Counted from the stretch's first letter, positions 1-7,646 are shown. The stretch is DNA of 17,619 nt from an uncultured Rubrobacteraceae bacterium (GCA_902805985.1 CADCUW010000192.1:1-17619), one strand, 5' to 3'. Translations and numbers: made by a program. Notes: a model not told the origin generated them from the letters alone.

Positions 1-637
1 CCTCCGTGCCGAGAACGTCGTTGAACTCGGTGCGGGTTGCTCCGGGAGACAGCGCGATCACGCGCAGCCCCGTGCCGAGGGACTCCTGCCACAGCGCCTC
101 GGTGAAACTGAGCACGAACGCCTTCGCCGCCGCGTACACGGCCATGTTGGGGATGGGCCCGTACGCCGCCATGCTCGCGACGTTGATCATCACCCCGTTG
201 CCGGCGGCCCGCAGCCGCCCGATAAACGCCCGGCTGATATCGACGACGTTGGCGACGTCGACGTTGATCTCCTCCCGGAGACGCTTCGGGTCTTCGGCGT
301 GGAACGGGCCGAAGGTCCCAAAACCCGCGTTGTTGACGAGGCTCGTCACCGCTAGGCCGCGCCGGTCCACCTCCTCCGCGAGCGCCTGACCCGAAGCGGG
401 AAGGCTCAGGTCGAGCCGGATCGCCGTCGCCCGTATGCCGTAGGTCGCGCTGAGTTCGGCGGCCAGCCCTTCGAGTCGCTCCAGGCGCCGGGCGACGAGC
501 ACGACGTCCGAGCCCCGCTCGGCGAACCCGCGCGCGAACTCGACACCGATGCCGGAGCTGGCACCGGTGATGAGGGTGGTCTGCCCGCGGTAGTCGACGG
601 CGGTCGTGCCCCGCTGGCCGAGCTTGTGGTCTTCCAT
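1..637 (-). CDS. Short-chain dehydrogenase/reductase (SDR), 3' end outside the window
   Basis: NAD(P)-dependent oxidoreductase of the classical SDR family; the substrate cannot be told from sequence. Translating the minus strand from ATG 637 gives 212 residues with all classical marks in order: the TGASSGIG cofactor-binding loop near residue 25, NNAG near residue 100, and the catalytic set S155, Y168 and K172 (S-x12-YAAAK), followed by SPG. About 50 C-terminal residues are missing because the gene runs off the window's left edge. The start is fixed by an AAGGAG Shine-Dalgarno at 649-644, six bases before the ATG. The gene is divergent from a TetR regulator at 748, with a palindromic operator over its promoter, so it is probably that regulator's target. 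The family call is firm; the physiological role is unknown. Confidence 0.93.
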   Translation of the reverse strand, partial: MEDHKLGQRGTTAVDYRGQTTLITGASSGIGVEFARGFAERGSDVVLVARRLERLEGLAAELSATYGIRATAIRLDLSLPASGQALAEEVDRRGLAVTSLVNNAGFGTFGPFHAEDPKRLREEINVDVANVVDISRAFIGRLRAAGNGVMINVASMAAYGPIPNMAVYAAAKAFVLSFTEALWQESLGTGLRVIALSPGATRTEFNDVLGTE

Positions 638-678
638 GCGGTACTCCTTCACCGAAGGGATGTAACAGTCGAGTTGAC

Positions 679-709
679 AGTATACGACATTATTGACACT
701 GTGTGTCAA
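679..709 (-). promoter_or_regulatory. Promoter of the SDR gene
   Basis: On the minus strand, TTGACA (709-704) and TATACT (684-679) are separated by 19 bases, slightly longer than the ideal 17. Transcription would start near 672, about 35 bases before the ATG. The -35 hexamer is one arm of the palindrome at 693-709, so a bound repressor would block it. Confidence 0.5.
693..709. promoter_or_regulatory. Palindromic operator, probably for the adjacent TetR regulator
   Basis: TTGACACTGTGTGTCAA is a perfect inverted repeat with 6-bp arms (TTGACA/TGTCAA) and a 5-bp centre. It lies between the divergent SDR and TetR genes and overlaps the SDR -35 element. TetR-family repressors usually bind such sites in the divergent intergenic region and control both genes. 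The symmetry is seen; binding is inferred. Confidence 0.6.
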
Positions 710-747
710 ATTGGTACTGAGTGCATAGGATCAGCTACACTGGCGTC

Positions 748-1350
748 GTGGACGCACACGACACCAGGGAGCCGGGGTTGCGGGAGCGCACCCGCCGGGC
801 GGTGCGGGCCGAGATCGGCGGCGCGGCCATGCGCCTGTTCCTCGAGCAGGGCTTCGAGGCCACCACGATGGAGCAGATCGCGCACGAGGCCGGCATCTCG
901 CGCCGCTCCCTGTTCCGCTATTTCGGCACGAAGGAGGACATCGTCCTCGGCAACCTCGTCGAGTCGGGGCTTGCCGTGAGGGACGCCCTGGAAGCTCGTC
1001 CGGCGAGCGAGCCCCCGTGGGAGGCGCTGCGCGCCGCGCTGGAGGCGCTCACCCTCGACCCCGAGTACTCGCCCGAGAGGACCCTCAAGATCTCGAAGAT
1101 GCTCTACGGGACCCCCTCGCTGCGCGCCGGCCACCTCGAGAAGCGCCTTCGGTGGCAGGAGCTCCTCGTGCCGAACATCCGGATGCGCCTGGGTGCCGAG
1201 GCCGGCGACGCGCCCGATCCGCGCGCGCAGGCGATCGTCGCCTGTGCCCTGACGTGCCTCGACGTCGCGGGCGAGATCTGGACCCGGCGCAACGGTGAGG
1301 GTGACCTCGGCCAGCTTTTCGACGAGGCGGTCGCCGCGGTTCGTGGTTAG
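748..1350 (+). CDS. TetR/AcrR family transcriptional regulator
   Basis: A 200-residue one-component repressor. The N-terminal helix-turn-helix covers roughly residues 15-65, with TTMEQIAHEAGISRRSLFRYFGTK-type recognition sequence at 39-62. The rest is the variable ligand-binding and dimerisation region, whose ligand cannot be predicted. The reading frame is open back to a GTG at 721, but I prefer GTG 748: TACACT at 736-741 looks like a -10 element placed so that transcription would begin at or next to that codon (leaderless type), and neither start has a clear Shine-Dalgarno. The operator at 693-709 lies upstream and the divergent SDR gene is its likely target. A hairpin terminator follows the stop at 1359-1382. 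Confidence 0.9.
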   Translation: MDAHDTREPGLRERTRRAVRAEIGGAAMRLFLEQGFEATTMEQIAHEAGISRRSLFRYFGTKEDIVLGNLVESGLAVRDALEARPASEPPWEALRAALEALTLDPEYSPERTLKISKMLYGTPSLRAGHLEKRLRWQELLVPNIRMRLGAEAGDAPDPRAQAIVACALTCLDVAGEIWTRRNGEGDLGQLFDEAVAAVRG

Positions 1351-1358
1351 CGGGTCCT

Positions 1359-1382
1359 CGGCGCGCACGCGGCGCCGTTTTC
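1359..1382 (+). terminator. Rho-independent terminator after the TetR gene
   Basis: CGGCGC (1359-1364) pairs with GCGCCG (1372-1377) around a 7-base loop, followed by TTTT at 1378-1381. It begins 8 bases after the stop codon. The stem is short but all G-C. The rest of the gap up to 1562 shows no gene I can support. Confidence 0.55.
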
Positions 1383-1562
1383 GACGAGGTTCCGGCAACG
1401 TTCATCACGGACGCGCACCCAGCCTCGAACCGAGTCAGCTTGAGATCGACGCGCGGGCGGCGCCGGCCCTGGGGTTCTCCTGGAGCTTCCTCACCTCGTA
1501 TATCGGGCGGTGATCCCCCAAGGGATGCGGGTTCGGTCCTTCGGATGGTATCTCGATTGATG

Positions 1563-2375
1563 CTAACGCACGCGCGCCGCTTTGGGTCCCGCGAGGCCTC
1601 CGTCGGCCCGTACCTGGCGGTTTCGGAGGAGGAAGAGGCCGTAGAAGACGAAGCCCAAGGTGCTGAGGAGCATCGTTATCCGGTAGGCGAAGGTTCCGAG
1701 GGTGGCGATGTCCACGGCGAAGGCGAAGGCTGCGTGGACGGCGATGACGGGCAGGAGGGAGCCGGTCCGCCAGCGGAGGGCGGCGTAGGTGAAGCCGCCG
1801 CAGACGGCCAGGGCGGTGATGCGGACGGCCTCGGGCCAGGGGCCGTCGGTGGCGGTCCTGCCGAGCGCCAGGGCGCCGGCGAGGAGGGAGGTCAGGATCA
1901 TGGCCCCCACAGGCCCACCCGGCGCGAGTACCCGCCACAGCAGTCCGCGGAACACGAGCTCCTCGGCGAAGACCGCGATGAGCACCACCAGGAACGCGGA
2001 CGCGAGGGCGTCGAAGCCGGAGACGAACACGCCGCCAGAGAGCGTGAGGACCCCGACGAAGAGCGGGAACCACAGCAACCGCAGGTTCTTGGTGATCGGC
2101 CGGTTGAACCCCGCCTCTCGCCACAGGCCCGTCCAGCGCAAGAGGACGATGGCCAGGAGTATCGCGAGCCCCCAGAACAGCACGTCGGGGCTCTTCAGGT
2201 CGGAGACGACGCGGTCGAGGCCAGCCGGCGGCTCGAAGGCCTTCTGCGGCAGCCGCTCTACGTTCTTGACGGGCGTCCGGGGGAAGGAGAACCTGCTAAT
2301 CGCCGTCAGGACGAACAGGGCGGCCACCACCGCCAGGCAGAGAAGTCCGGGCCGCCGGTCGAGCAGGCGCCTCAC
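1563..2375 (-). CDS. CPBP-family intramembrane protein with atypical active-site motifs
   Basis: A 270-residue polytopic membrane protein of the CPBP (CAAX protease and bacteriocin-processing, Abi) family. The first family motif EExxxR is intact as E138, E139 and R143 in AEELVFRGLLW. In active members a second motif FxxxH and a third HxxxN/D supply the other catalytic or metal residues. Here the second region reads SLLAGALALG (164-172) with no histidine, and the third reads H214-AAFA with Ala where Asn or Asp is usual. The protein may therefore be inactive as a protease or use other residues. Start is GTG 2375, 43 bp after the stop of the TetR gene at 2419, so the two are probably one transcript. 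Family assignment is good; function is unknown. Confidence 0.8.
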   Translation of the reverse strand: MRRLLDRRPGLLCLAVVAALFVLTAISRFSFPRTPVKNVERLPQKAFEPPAGLDRVVSDLKSPDVLFWGLAILLAIVLLRWTGLWREAGFNRPITKNLRLLWFPLFVGVLTLSGGVFVSGFDALASAFLVVLIAVFAEELVFRGLLWRVLAPGGPVGAMILTSLLAGALALGRTATDGPWPEAVRITALAVCGGFTYAALRWRTGSLLPVIAVHAAFAFAVDIATLGTFAYRITMLLSTLGFVFYGLFLLRNRQVRADGGLAGPKAARVR

Positions 2376-2418
2376 CTCAACGCCACCCGCCCATAGAGAT
2401 GTTGTGGGGCGTAGGGGA

Positions 2419-3045
2419 TCAGAGCTTCTCCCGCAGCCCGGCCAGGATGAGGTCGAGCCCGAACTCGAACTCGGCCTCGCGGTCTACCTTATCGAGCGTG
2501 CCTCCAAGCCCCGAGATGTGGGGGAACTGTTCGGCCGACAGGGTCGTCGCGCCGTCCCGGCCACCACCCGGCTCCATGGCGAAGCCCCGGATCTCGGCCA
2601 TCGCGTACCCCATCGCGTAACCGGAGAACGTCCTGAACGCGTACAACGCGGTCGCCGGGTCGAAGCCGGCCCCCCGCATGGTCTTCATGAACTCCTCCAC
2701 GAGCCAGACCCCGTCCATCGTGTCCGGCGGCCGGACGACCAGCAACGGAAAGACGTTGGGGTGCCGGCGGGCGAGACGCCGGAACCCCCGGTACGCCTCC
2801 CTGATGCGCTCCTCCCATTCCGCACCCTCGGACGGGACCTCCAACTCCCCCAACAACACCTCCACCATCCCGTCGAGCAGGGCGTCCTTGTTCGGGACGT
2901 GGTTGTAGAGCGACATCGCCTCTACCCCGAGCTCCGCCCCCAACTTCCTCATGCTCAACGCCTCTAGCCCCTCGCGGTCGGCGAACCGTACCGCCGCCTC
3001 CAGCACCCGCCGCCTGCTCAAGGGCCGCCTCTTCGCCTCCACCAC
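2419..3045 (-). CDS. TetR-family regulator with a TetR-type C-terminal domain
   Basis: A 208-residue repressor. The N-terminal helix-turn-helix includes SMRKLGAELGVEAMSLYNHV (residues 31-50) followed by PNKDALLDGM, which closely follows the classical TetR sub-branch, and the C-terminal half fits the matching ligand-binding domain. The frame is open to a GTG at 3060, but GGGAGG at 3058-3053 lies seven bases before GTG 3045, so I use the latter. It leads a probable two-gene transcript with the CPBP-type protein and is divergent from the membrane protein at 3129. A minus-strand promoter TTTACA (3107-3102), 16-bp spacer, TATCCT (3085-3080) overlaps the operator at 3095-3120, which suggests autoregulation. 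The ligand is unknown. Confidence 0.92.
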   Translation of the reverse strand: MVEAKRRPLSRRRVLEAAVRFADREGLEALSMRKLGAELGVEAMSLYNHVPNKDALLDGMVEVLLGELEVPSEGAEWEERIREAYRGFRRLARRHPNVFPLLVVRPPDTMDGVWLVEEFMKTMRGAGFDPATALYAFRTFSGYAMGYAMAEIRGFAMEPGGGRDGATTLSAEQFPHISGLGGTLDKVDREAEFEFGLDLILAGLREKL

Positions 3046-3067
3046 CGGATAACCTCCCACGCCTTTG

Positions 3068-3096
3068 TTGACAGCTTACAGGATACAAGATATGCT
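3068..3096 (+). promoter_or_regulatory. Strong sigma-70-type promoter for the membrane protein gene
   Basis: TTGACA at 3068-3073, a 17-bp spacer and TATGCT at 3091-3096. This is a near-consensus vegetative promoter. Transcription would start near 3103, inside the operator at 3095-3120, leaving a leader of about 26 bases before GTG 3129. Confidence 0.7.
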
Positions 3097-3120
3097 TACG
3101 TTGTAAATATACAATGTAAG
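3095..3120. promoter_or_regulatory. 26-bp palindromic operator between divergent genes
   Basis: CTTACGTTGTA (3095-3105), AATA, then TACAATGTAAG (3110-3120). The arms are 11 bp with a single mismatch. The site covers the start point of the rightward promoter and the -35 of the leftward TetR promoter. Size, symmetry and place fit the operator of the adjacent TetR protein. Confidence 0.75.
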
Positions 3121-3128
3121 TAAATACG

Positions 3129-3875
3129 GTGGGCGGGTGTCGTAGGGTGGAATCTCGGAGGCGGGCGGGTCCGTGCTTCGTGTGGTGGCTCGCGTGGGTT
3201 TTATGGTGTGTGCCGGCAGGGGCTTTGGCCGGTGCGGGTCTGATCGAGCTCAACTGGGGAGGTCCGCCGTACGACGGCGGTTTTCTGGGAGATCTGGTTT
3301 TGTTCGGCGGGTTCCTGTCGCTTGGACAGGCGCCCTTCGTCTCCGTCTTCGTCTCGGCTTTGGTGGGCCGGTCGCGGGCCGGGTACGTCGCGGCGGTCCT
3401 TTCGGCCGTATCGTGGCCGTTGATGGGGTTCGTGGGCTGGGCCTTCGGTTCCTACTTCGAGGTCGGCTCGCAGACGCCACTGTACTCAGATACGCATATA
3501 TTCGTAGGCGTCCTGCCGTGGCTCGTCGTTGGGGCCCTTGACGGGGTTGTGATGGTGGCAGCGCTGGCCTCCGTGGGAGGCTTGCGGGCCGCCGGGATCT
3601 CGGGCGTGGCATGGGTGGTGGCAAGCGCCACTGGCGGGCTCTTCTACGAGTACTGGTACTCTCTCGACATCGCGGCAGAGCAGAACAAGATCAAAGACGC
3701 CATCGGGACCTATCTAGAAGGCTTCGGGTTCGCCGAGAACGTTGCTTTCGAGGTCGTCCCCGCCGCGTTGTTCCTGCCGCTGCTCTACGGCATCCCGACC
3801 GGCCTGGCTTTGGCCGGGATCCTCCGCCTCGTCCGGCGCGGATCTTCGACGCCGACCGACACCCGCTACTCGTAG
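3129..3875 (+). CDS. Polytopic membrane protein of unknown function, TetR-controlled
   Basis: A 248-residue protein I do not recognise. It has about six hydrophobic segments, roughly at residues 17-38, 52-80, 85-108, 123-150, 153-172 and 203-235, with an arginine-rich N-terminus (positive-inside) and a basic tail. A loop near 173-200 is charged (EQNKIKDAIGTYLEG). The start is uncertain: GTG 3129 follows the predicted promoter by about 26 bases, while GTG 3147 and GTG 3180 are also in frame, and none has a convincing Shine-Dalgarno. The gene is divergent from a TetR gene whose operator covers its start point, so it is probably induced by the repressor's ligand. An export or stress role is possible, but nothing in the sequence proves one. 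Its last 10 bp overlap the gene on the other strand. Confidence 0.75.
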   Translation: MGGCRRVESRRRAGPCFVWWLAWVLWCVPAGALAGAGLIELNWGGPPYDGGFLGDLVLFGGFLSLGQAPFVSVFVSALVGRSRAGYVAAVLSAVSWPLMGFVGWAFGSYFEVGSQTPLYSDTHIFVGVLPWLVVGALDGVVMVAALASVGGLRAAGISGVAWVVASATGGLFYEYWYSLDIAAEQNKIKDAIGTYLEGFGFAENVAFEVVPAALFLPLLYGIPTGLALAGILRLVRRGSSTPTDTRYS

Positions 3876-4147
3876 AGGCCGGCCAGGCGCTTCTGGGACT
3901 CGATGGTGTTCCTTACTCTACGGGCGTCAGGGAGGGCCATCCTCGTCAGTTCCAGGACGCGGCCCTTGTTGGTTTCGAGCTTCAGCGTCGCGTTCACGAG
4001 GCCTCTCGTCGCCACCACGGCGACCTCCTTGAGGCTAAAAGACTCGACGTTCTGGGACTGCCAGCCGCTCTTGATCTCGACGCGGTCCGGGAAGACAACG
4101 ACGATGGTGTTGTTGTGCGCCGTGGCCTGCGTTATGGGTGCCTCCAA
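3866..4147 (-). CDS. Small PH-like domain protein
   Basis: A 93-residue soluble protein without signal or membrane segment. Its pattern of short beta strands (TIVVVFPDRVEIKSGW, then VESFSLKEVAVVATRG, ATLKLETNKGRVLELTR) ending in a helix (PDARRVRNTIESQKRL) fits the small bacterial pleckstrin-homology-like fold; this is a judgement from pattern, not a search result. The start is TTG 4147 with GGAGGG at 4157-4152, only four bases away. It ends inside the 3' end of the convergent membrane gene, a 10-bp overlap (3866-3875). Function is unknown; proteins of this fold often act in membrane or envelope stress, which cannot be shown here. Confidence 0.65.
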   Translation of the reverse strand: MEAPITQATAHNNTIVVVFPDRVEIKSGWQSQNVESFSLKEVAVVATRGLVNATLKLETNKGRVLELTRMALPDARRVRNTIESQKRLAGLYE

Positions 4148-4221
4148 GCTGCCCTCCGTGCTTTATTAGATTGGCTCCTCGTTCCAGCATACAGAACTCC
4201 GCCCCGGGAGGCGGCGGGCGC

Positions 4222-4262
4222 GAAAAAGCACCGGCCGGGAGAAGAGATCCCCCGGCCGGTGC
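4222..4262 (-). terminator. Strong Rho-independent terminator of the ammonium transporter gene
   Basis: On the minus strand a perfect 12-bp G-C-rich stem (arms at 4262-4251 and 4239-4228) with an 11-base loop is followed directly by TTTTT at 4227-4223. It starts 14 bases after the amt stop codon and isolates amt from the PH-like gene. Confidence 0.9.
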
Positions 4263-4275
4263 CGAAACCTTTCCT

Positions 4276-5682
4276 CTAGGCGTCCCTTACCGGCTGGCGG
4301 GACCTGCCGTGTCCGTTGCCGTTCTGGTAGTCCGTGGCGACGAGGTCCGGGTAGCCGAAGACGCCGTGCTCGTGGATGTCCAAGCCGTCGAGCTCCTGGT
4401 CGGGCTTGACCCTGATGCCGATGGTCGCCTTGAGGGTGGCGAAGACCGCGAGCGAGGCGAGGAAGACGAAGCCGCCGCAGGCCACGATGCCAAGAGCCTG
4501 GATGCCGAGCTGGTAGAAGCCTCCGCCGTAGAAGAGGCCGGGCTGGCCGACCGCGGCCAGCGCCGGGGTCGTGAAGAGGCCGCACGAGAGCGTGCCCCAG
4601 ATGCCGCCCATGCCGTGGGCGGCTATGGCGCCGAGCGGGTCGTCGACCCCGATCCTGTCCACGAAGACCAGCGTCGCGTACATGATGACGCCCGCCACAA
4701 AGCCGATAACGATGGAGGCCCAGGGCGCCACGAAGGCGCAAGGGGCGGTGATCGCGACGAGGGCCGCTATGGCGCCGTTGCCGCCCATGCCGACGTCGAT
4801 GTTCTTGCGGTACATGTAGCTCATGCTCATGGCGCCGAGCACGCCGGCCGCCGCGGCCAGGGTTGTCGTGAGGGCGATGTCGGCGATCTGGGTGCTGGCC
4901 GCCATCGTCGAGCCGGGGTTGAAGCCGTACCAGCCGACCCACAGGATCAGGACGCCGAGAACCGCAAGCGGCATGTTATGACCCGGAATGGTGACCGGAC
5001 GGCCCTCATCGTCGTACTTGCCGAGCCTGGGGCCGAGGAGGAGCGTTCCGGCGAGCGCGGCCATGGCGCCCGAGAGGTGGACGACCGTCGAGCCGGCGAA
5101 GTCCTGCATGCCGAGATCGGTCAGCCAGCCGCCGCCCCAGATCCAGTGTCCCACCAGCGGGTAGAGCAGGCCCGCGAAGACGACCGCGAAGACGACGTAG
5201 ACGGCGAACTTCGTCCGCTCCAGCATCGTGCCCCACACGATGGCCAAAGAGACGGCGCAGAAGGCCACCTGGAAGAGGAACTTGGCCGAGAGCGGGACCT
5301 GCGTCCATGCGAGCCCGGCGTAGACCTCGTTGACCTGCCCGGCGGGCACCGCGAGGAACCAGCCTTGCGTCCCGAAGATGGCGTTACCCGTGCCGAAGGT
5401 GATGGCGAAGCCGACGGCCCAGAAGAGGAGGGCCGCTATCGAGAGGTTGACCAGGATCTTGGCCACCACGCTCCCGACGTTCTTCATGCTGGAGAAGCCG
5501 ACCTCGAGCATCGCGAACCCGGCCTGCATGAACAGCACCAGCACCGCCGCGAGGATCACCCACATCGTGTCCATCGCGAGCGACAGGTCCGCCGTCGAGG
5601 GCGCGTCCTGCGCGAACGCCAGCGCCGGCACCGCCAGCACGAGCATCATCGTCGTCAGCATGAAGATTGTTAACCGTCGCAA
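4276..5682 (-). CDS. amt: Ammonium transporter Amt
   Basis: A 468-residue channel of the Amt/MEP/Rh family that passes ammonium across the cytoplasmic membrane, normally as a trimer. An N-terminal signal peptide (residues 1-24, ending ALAFA before Q25) is followed by about eleven membrane helices. Family marks include DFAGSTVVHLSGA (D194, H202), GHNMPLAVLG, ILWVGWYGFNPGS and AAHGMGGIWG (H356). H202 and H356 are the twin pore histidines. The cytosolic tail ends in a His/Gly/Asn-rich stretch; the tail is where PII (GlnK) proteins usually dock, but no glnK gene is next to it. Start is TTG 5682 with AGGAGG at 5692-5687. Upstream are a TATACT -10, a CATAGTCTATG palindrome and two direct repeats, and a PucR regulator lies just upstream on the same strand. 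Confidence 0.97.
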   Translation of the reverse strand: MRRLTIFMLTTMMLVLAVPALAFAQDAPSTADLSLAMDTMWVILAAVLVLFMQAGFAMLEVGFSSMKNVGSVVAKILVNLSIAALLFWAVGFAITFGTGNAIFGTQGWFLAVPAGQVNEVYAGLAWTQVPLSAKFLFQVAFCAVSLAIVWGTMLERTKFAVYVVFAVVFAGLLYPLVGHWIWGGGWLTDLGMQDFAGSTVVHLSGAMAALAGTLLLGPRLGKYDDEGRPVTIPGHNMPLAVLGVLILWVGWYGFNPGSTMAASTQIADIALTTTLAAAAGVLGAMSMSYMYRKNIDVGMGGNGAIAALVAITAPCAFVAPWASIVIGFVAGVIMYATLVFVDRIGVDDPLGAIAAHGMGGIWGTLSCGLFTTPALAAVGQPGLFYGGGFYQLGIQALGIVACGGFVFLASLAVFATLKATIGIRVKPDQELDGLDIHEHGVFGYPDLVATDYQNGNGHGRSRQPVRDA

Positions 5683-5703
5683 AGTCCCTCCTCAGGAAAC
5701 GGG

Positions 5704-5731
5704 AGTATATTCTCTCGGAACATAGTCTATG
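5704..5731 (-). promoter_or_regulatory. amt promoter region with a palindrome in place of a -35 box
   Basis: On the minus strand AATATACT (-10 hexamer at 5709-5704) lies about 22 bases before the amt start codon. No good -35 hexamer is present; instead CATAGTCTATG (5721-5731, 5-bp arms) occupies that place. This layout is typical of a promoter that needs an activator. The activator is not identified. Confidence 0.5.
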
Positions 5732-5756
5732 GTCCGTCCCGGAGACGGTCTTTAGC

Positions 5757-5811
5757 CGGATGTACAAAGATGGCCCGCCCGCCGCGGCCGTTTGTTGGGG
5801 CGGATGTACAA
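5757..5811. repeat. Two 11-bp direct repeats upstream of amt
   Basis: CGGATGTACAA occurs at 5757-5767 and again at 5801-5811, 44 bp apart (close to four helix turns), each followed by A/G-GA. They lie about 75 and 120 bp upstream of the amt start codon. Spacing by whole turns suggests sites for one regulator bound twice on the same face. The neighbouring PucR protein is a candidate; this is inference. Confidence 0.5.
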
Positions 5812-5873
5812 GGAGGCGGAAGGTTCGCGGCACGAGGGATCCTCTTACGGAGGTAAGGTCGCCCCTGCCCAAA

Positions 5874-5907
5874 ACCCGGAGCCTGGAACCTTATAAAACC
5901 TCGAACC
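5874..5907. repeat. Copy of a short intergenic repeat (ACCCGGAGCC ... AAAACCTC)
   Basis: ACCCGGAGCC (5874-5883) followed by AAAACCTC (5895-5902) also occurs, in the same order and orientation, at 10947-10966 with closer spacing. The copy here sits between the pucR stop codon and amt. Confidence 0.4.
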
Positions 5908-7646
5908 TACCTATCCGCGAAGCTGGTCGGTCTCTCGGGGACGCGGCCGAGAAGTTGCATCGCCTTTATGCCGAGGGTGATGCGTTCGCGGTCCTCGCTC
6001 TTGTCCACGTCGAGGCCCGTGAGCTCGCCGACGCGGTCGAGGCGGTAGCGGATCGTGTGCCGGTGGGCGTAGAGGTCCGAGGCGGTGCGGACGGTCGAGG
6101 CGTCGTTGCCGAGGTAGGTGACGAGGGTCTGGACGAGCTCGGTGCTGTAGCGGGAGTCGTAGCGGACGACGGGCTCTAGAGTCTCATGGTAGAAGGCTTC
6201 GAGTTCCTCCGGGTTCTCCTGGAGGACGCGGAAGAGGAGCTTGTAGGTGCCGGTGCCCTCGAAGGTCGAGACGGCGGAGGGGCCGTGGATTCGGTGGCCG
6301 ATCTCAAGGGCCACCTCAGCCTCCGAGTAGGCGTCGGGTAGGAGGGCCGGGTCCGTCTTGTGACGGCCGATGCCGACGGAGATGGTCAGGTCGGGCAGCA
6401 GGCCCTTGACGTAACGCTGCACGCCCTTGGCCAGAAGTTGCGCCTTCTCCGGCAGGTCCTCGGTCGGGGTCTCCTCCGAGGAGCCCAGGAAGACTATTAC
6501 GTTGTCCGAGCGCGGCCCGAGGAGAAAGTTCGGGAAGAGCTGGCGGGTCTGCATCCGTACCGCTTCGGCCAGGCGGCGTTTGAGCTCCTGGATCGCGGGT
6601 TCCTTCGGCCGGCGGCGTTCGAGGTAGCGGGCGAAGTCGTCGATGTCCACGATCAGGACGAGCGCTCCCGCAGCGAGGTCCGCCCCGAGGTATCCCGCCC
6701 GCTGCAGCAGCAGGTTCACCGAACCGTAGTGTCCCTTGACCAGGTCGTCCACGAAGTCCCCCCGCACGCCGAGCTCGGTCTCGAGGCGCACGCGGTCCTT
6801 GCCAAGCTCGGTCTCAAGGACGCGCCTGGCCCAGTAGAGGAGGACGACGTCTTCGGGCTTGAGGGTCTCGCCTTCGAGGTCTACCCACAGGTAGCCCGCC
6901 GGGGAGCCGGTGCCGATGGGCGTCCAGAAAAGCTCGTTGTCCTCGACGCGCCACCGCTCGACGGGGACGGAGAGGTAGCCGTCCGGCAGCCTGGCGTAGC
7001 GGTCCCGGCGCTCGCGCCTGGTCTCATCCACCCCGGAGGAGCGCGAGGCGCGCAGGGCGCGTTCCTCCAGGAGATCCCGCAGCGGGTTCTCTTCGCCGCT
7101 CTCCGGGTTCGGGGCCGAGGAGATCAGACGCCCCACCCTGTCTTCCACGACCACGGAGCGGCCGAGAAGCCCCGAGACGCGGGCGGCGGTCTCGGCGACG
7201 GAGGACTCGCCCCCCGCGCCCTCGAGCAAAGCCCTGCCGGCTCCGTGGGAGAGCAGCAGGAGGGCGTCGCCGCCCCCGAAGAGCGCGCTCAACCGCCGCA
7301 GCGGTACGTCGGGGGCGAGCTCGAAGAGGGCCAGGCCGAGGGCCGAGGCCCGCTCCAGGGCCTCCGGCGGCGCCTTCGCTTCGGACCGCCACACCACGGC
7401 CGGGGAGCCGCCCGCGGCGACCTCCCGCAGAAATTCCTCGTCCAGGCCAGGTCTCGCCGTCACCGCGGCCTCGTCTGTGCCGAGCCAGCCTTTGAGCGAC
7501 TCGTCCACGGCCAGGCCCGAGACCGTGCGGGATGGGTCACCGGGGAGCGGACAGTCGGCGCCCAGTTCCTCCAACAGCACCCGGGAAAAGTCTTTCAGGA
7601 TCACGGACAACTCCGTTCGCAACGCGGTGTAACGGGCCAGTATCAT
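5907..7646 (-). CDS. PucR/CdaR-family transcriptional regulator
   Basis: A 579-residue cytosolic regulator. The N-terminal part (about 1-140) is in the place of a PucR sensory domain but is divergent. A GAF-like section follows near 145-290 ([20 protein letters not shown]...LISSAP), then a degenerate GGDEF-like domain (about 300-440, [14 protein letters not shown]) and the C-terminal PucR helix-turn-helix near 505-565 ([25 protein letters not shown]). This order is that of PucR/CdaR activators, which often control purine, nitrogen or carboxylate use. The frame extends to a TTG at 7673; I prefer ATG 7646, although no strong Shine-Dalgarno marks it. It lies 224 bp upstream of amt on the same strand, so control of nitrogen uptake is a reasonable guess. 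The effector is unknown. Confidence 0.9.
   Translation of the reverse strand: MILARYTALRTELSVILKDFSRVLLEELGADCPLPGDPSRTVSGLAVDESLKGWLGTDEAAVTARPGLDEEFLREVAAGGSPAVVWRSEAKAPPEALERASALGLALFELAPDVPLRRLSALFGGGDALLLLSHGAGRALLEGAGGESSVAETAARVSGLLGRSVVVEDRVGRLISSAPNPESGEENPLRDLLEERALRASRSSGVDETRRERRDRYARLPDGYLSVPVERWRVEDNELFWTPIGTGSPAGYLWVDLEGETLKPEDVVLLYWARRVLETELGKDRVRLETELGVRGDFVDDLVKGHYGSVNLLLQRAGYLGADLAAGALVLIVDIDDFARYLERRRPKEPAIQELKRRLAEAVRMQTRQLFPNFLLGPRSDNVIVFLGSSEETPTEDLPEKAQLLAKGVQRYVKGLLPDLTISVGIGRHKTDPALLPDAYSEAEVALEIGHRIHGPSAVSTFEGTGTYKLLFRVLQENPEELEAFYHETLEPVVRYDSRYSTELVQTLVTYLGNDASTVRTASDLYAHRHTIRYRLDRVGELTGLDVDKSEDRERITLGIKAMQLLGRVPERPTSFADR

Noticed and set aside
1383..1562. Possible decayed gene or small RNA in the gap after the first TetR
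   Set aside because: A minus-strand frame reads DHRPIYEVRKLQENP here, but there is no proper start context, no conserved motif and no tRNA-like fold; nothing beyond the terminator can be supported.
4138..5673. 511-codon open frame on the plus strand opposite amt
   Set aside because: Composition (Arg/Asp/Glu/Gly-rich, no hydrophobic core) is that of a shadow frame; amt on the other strand is unmistakable.
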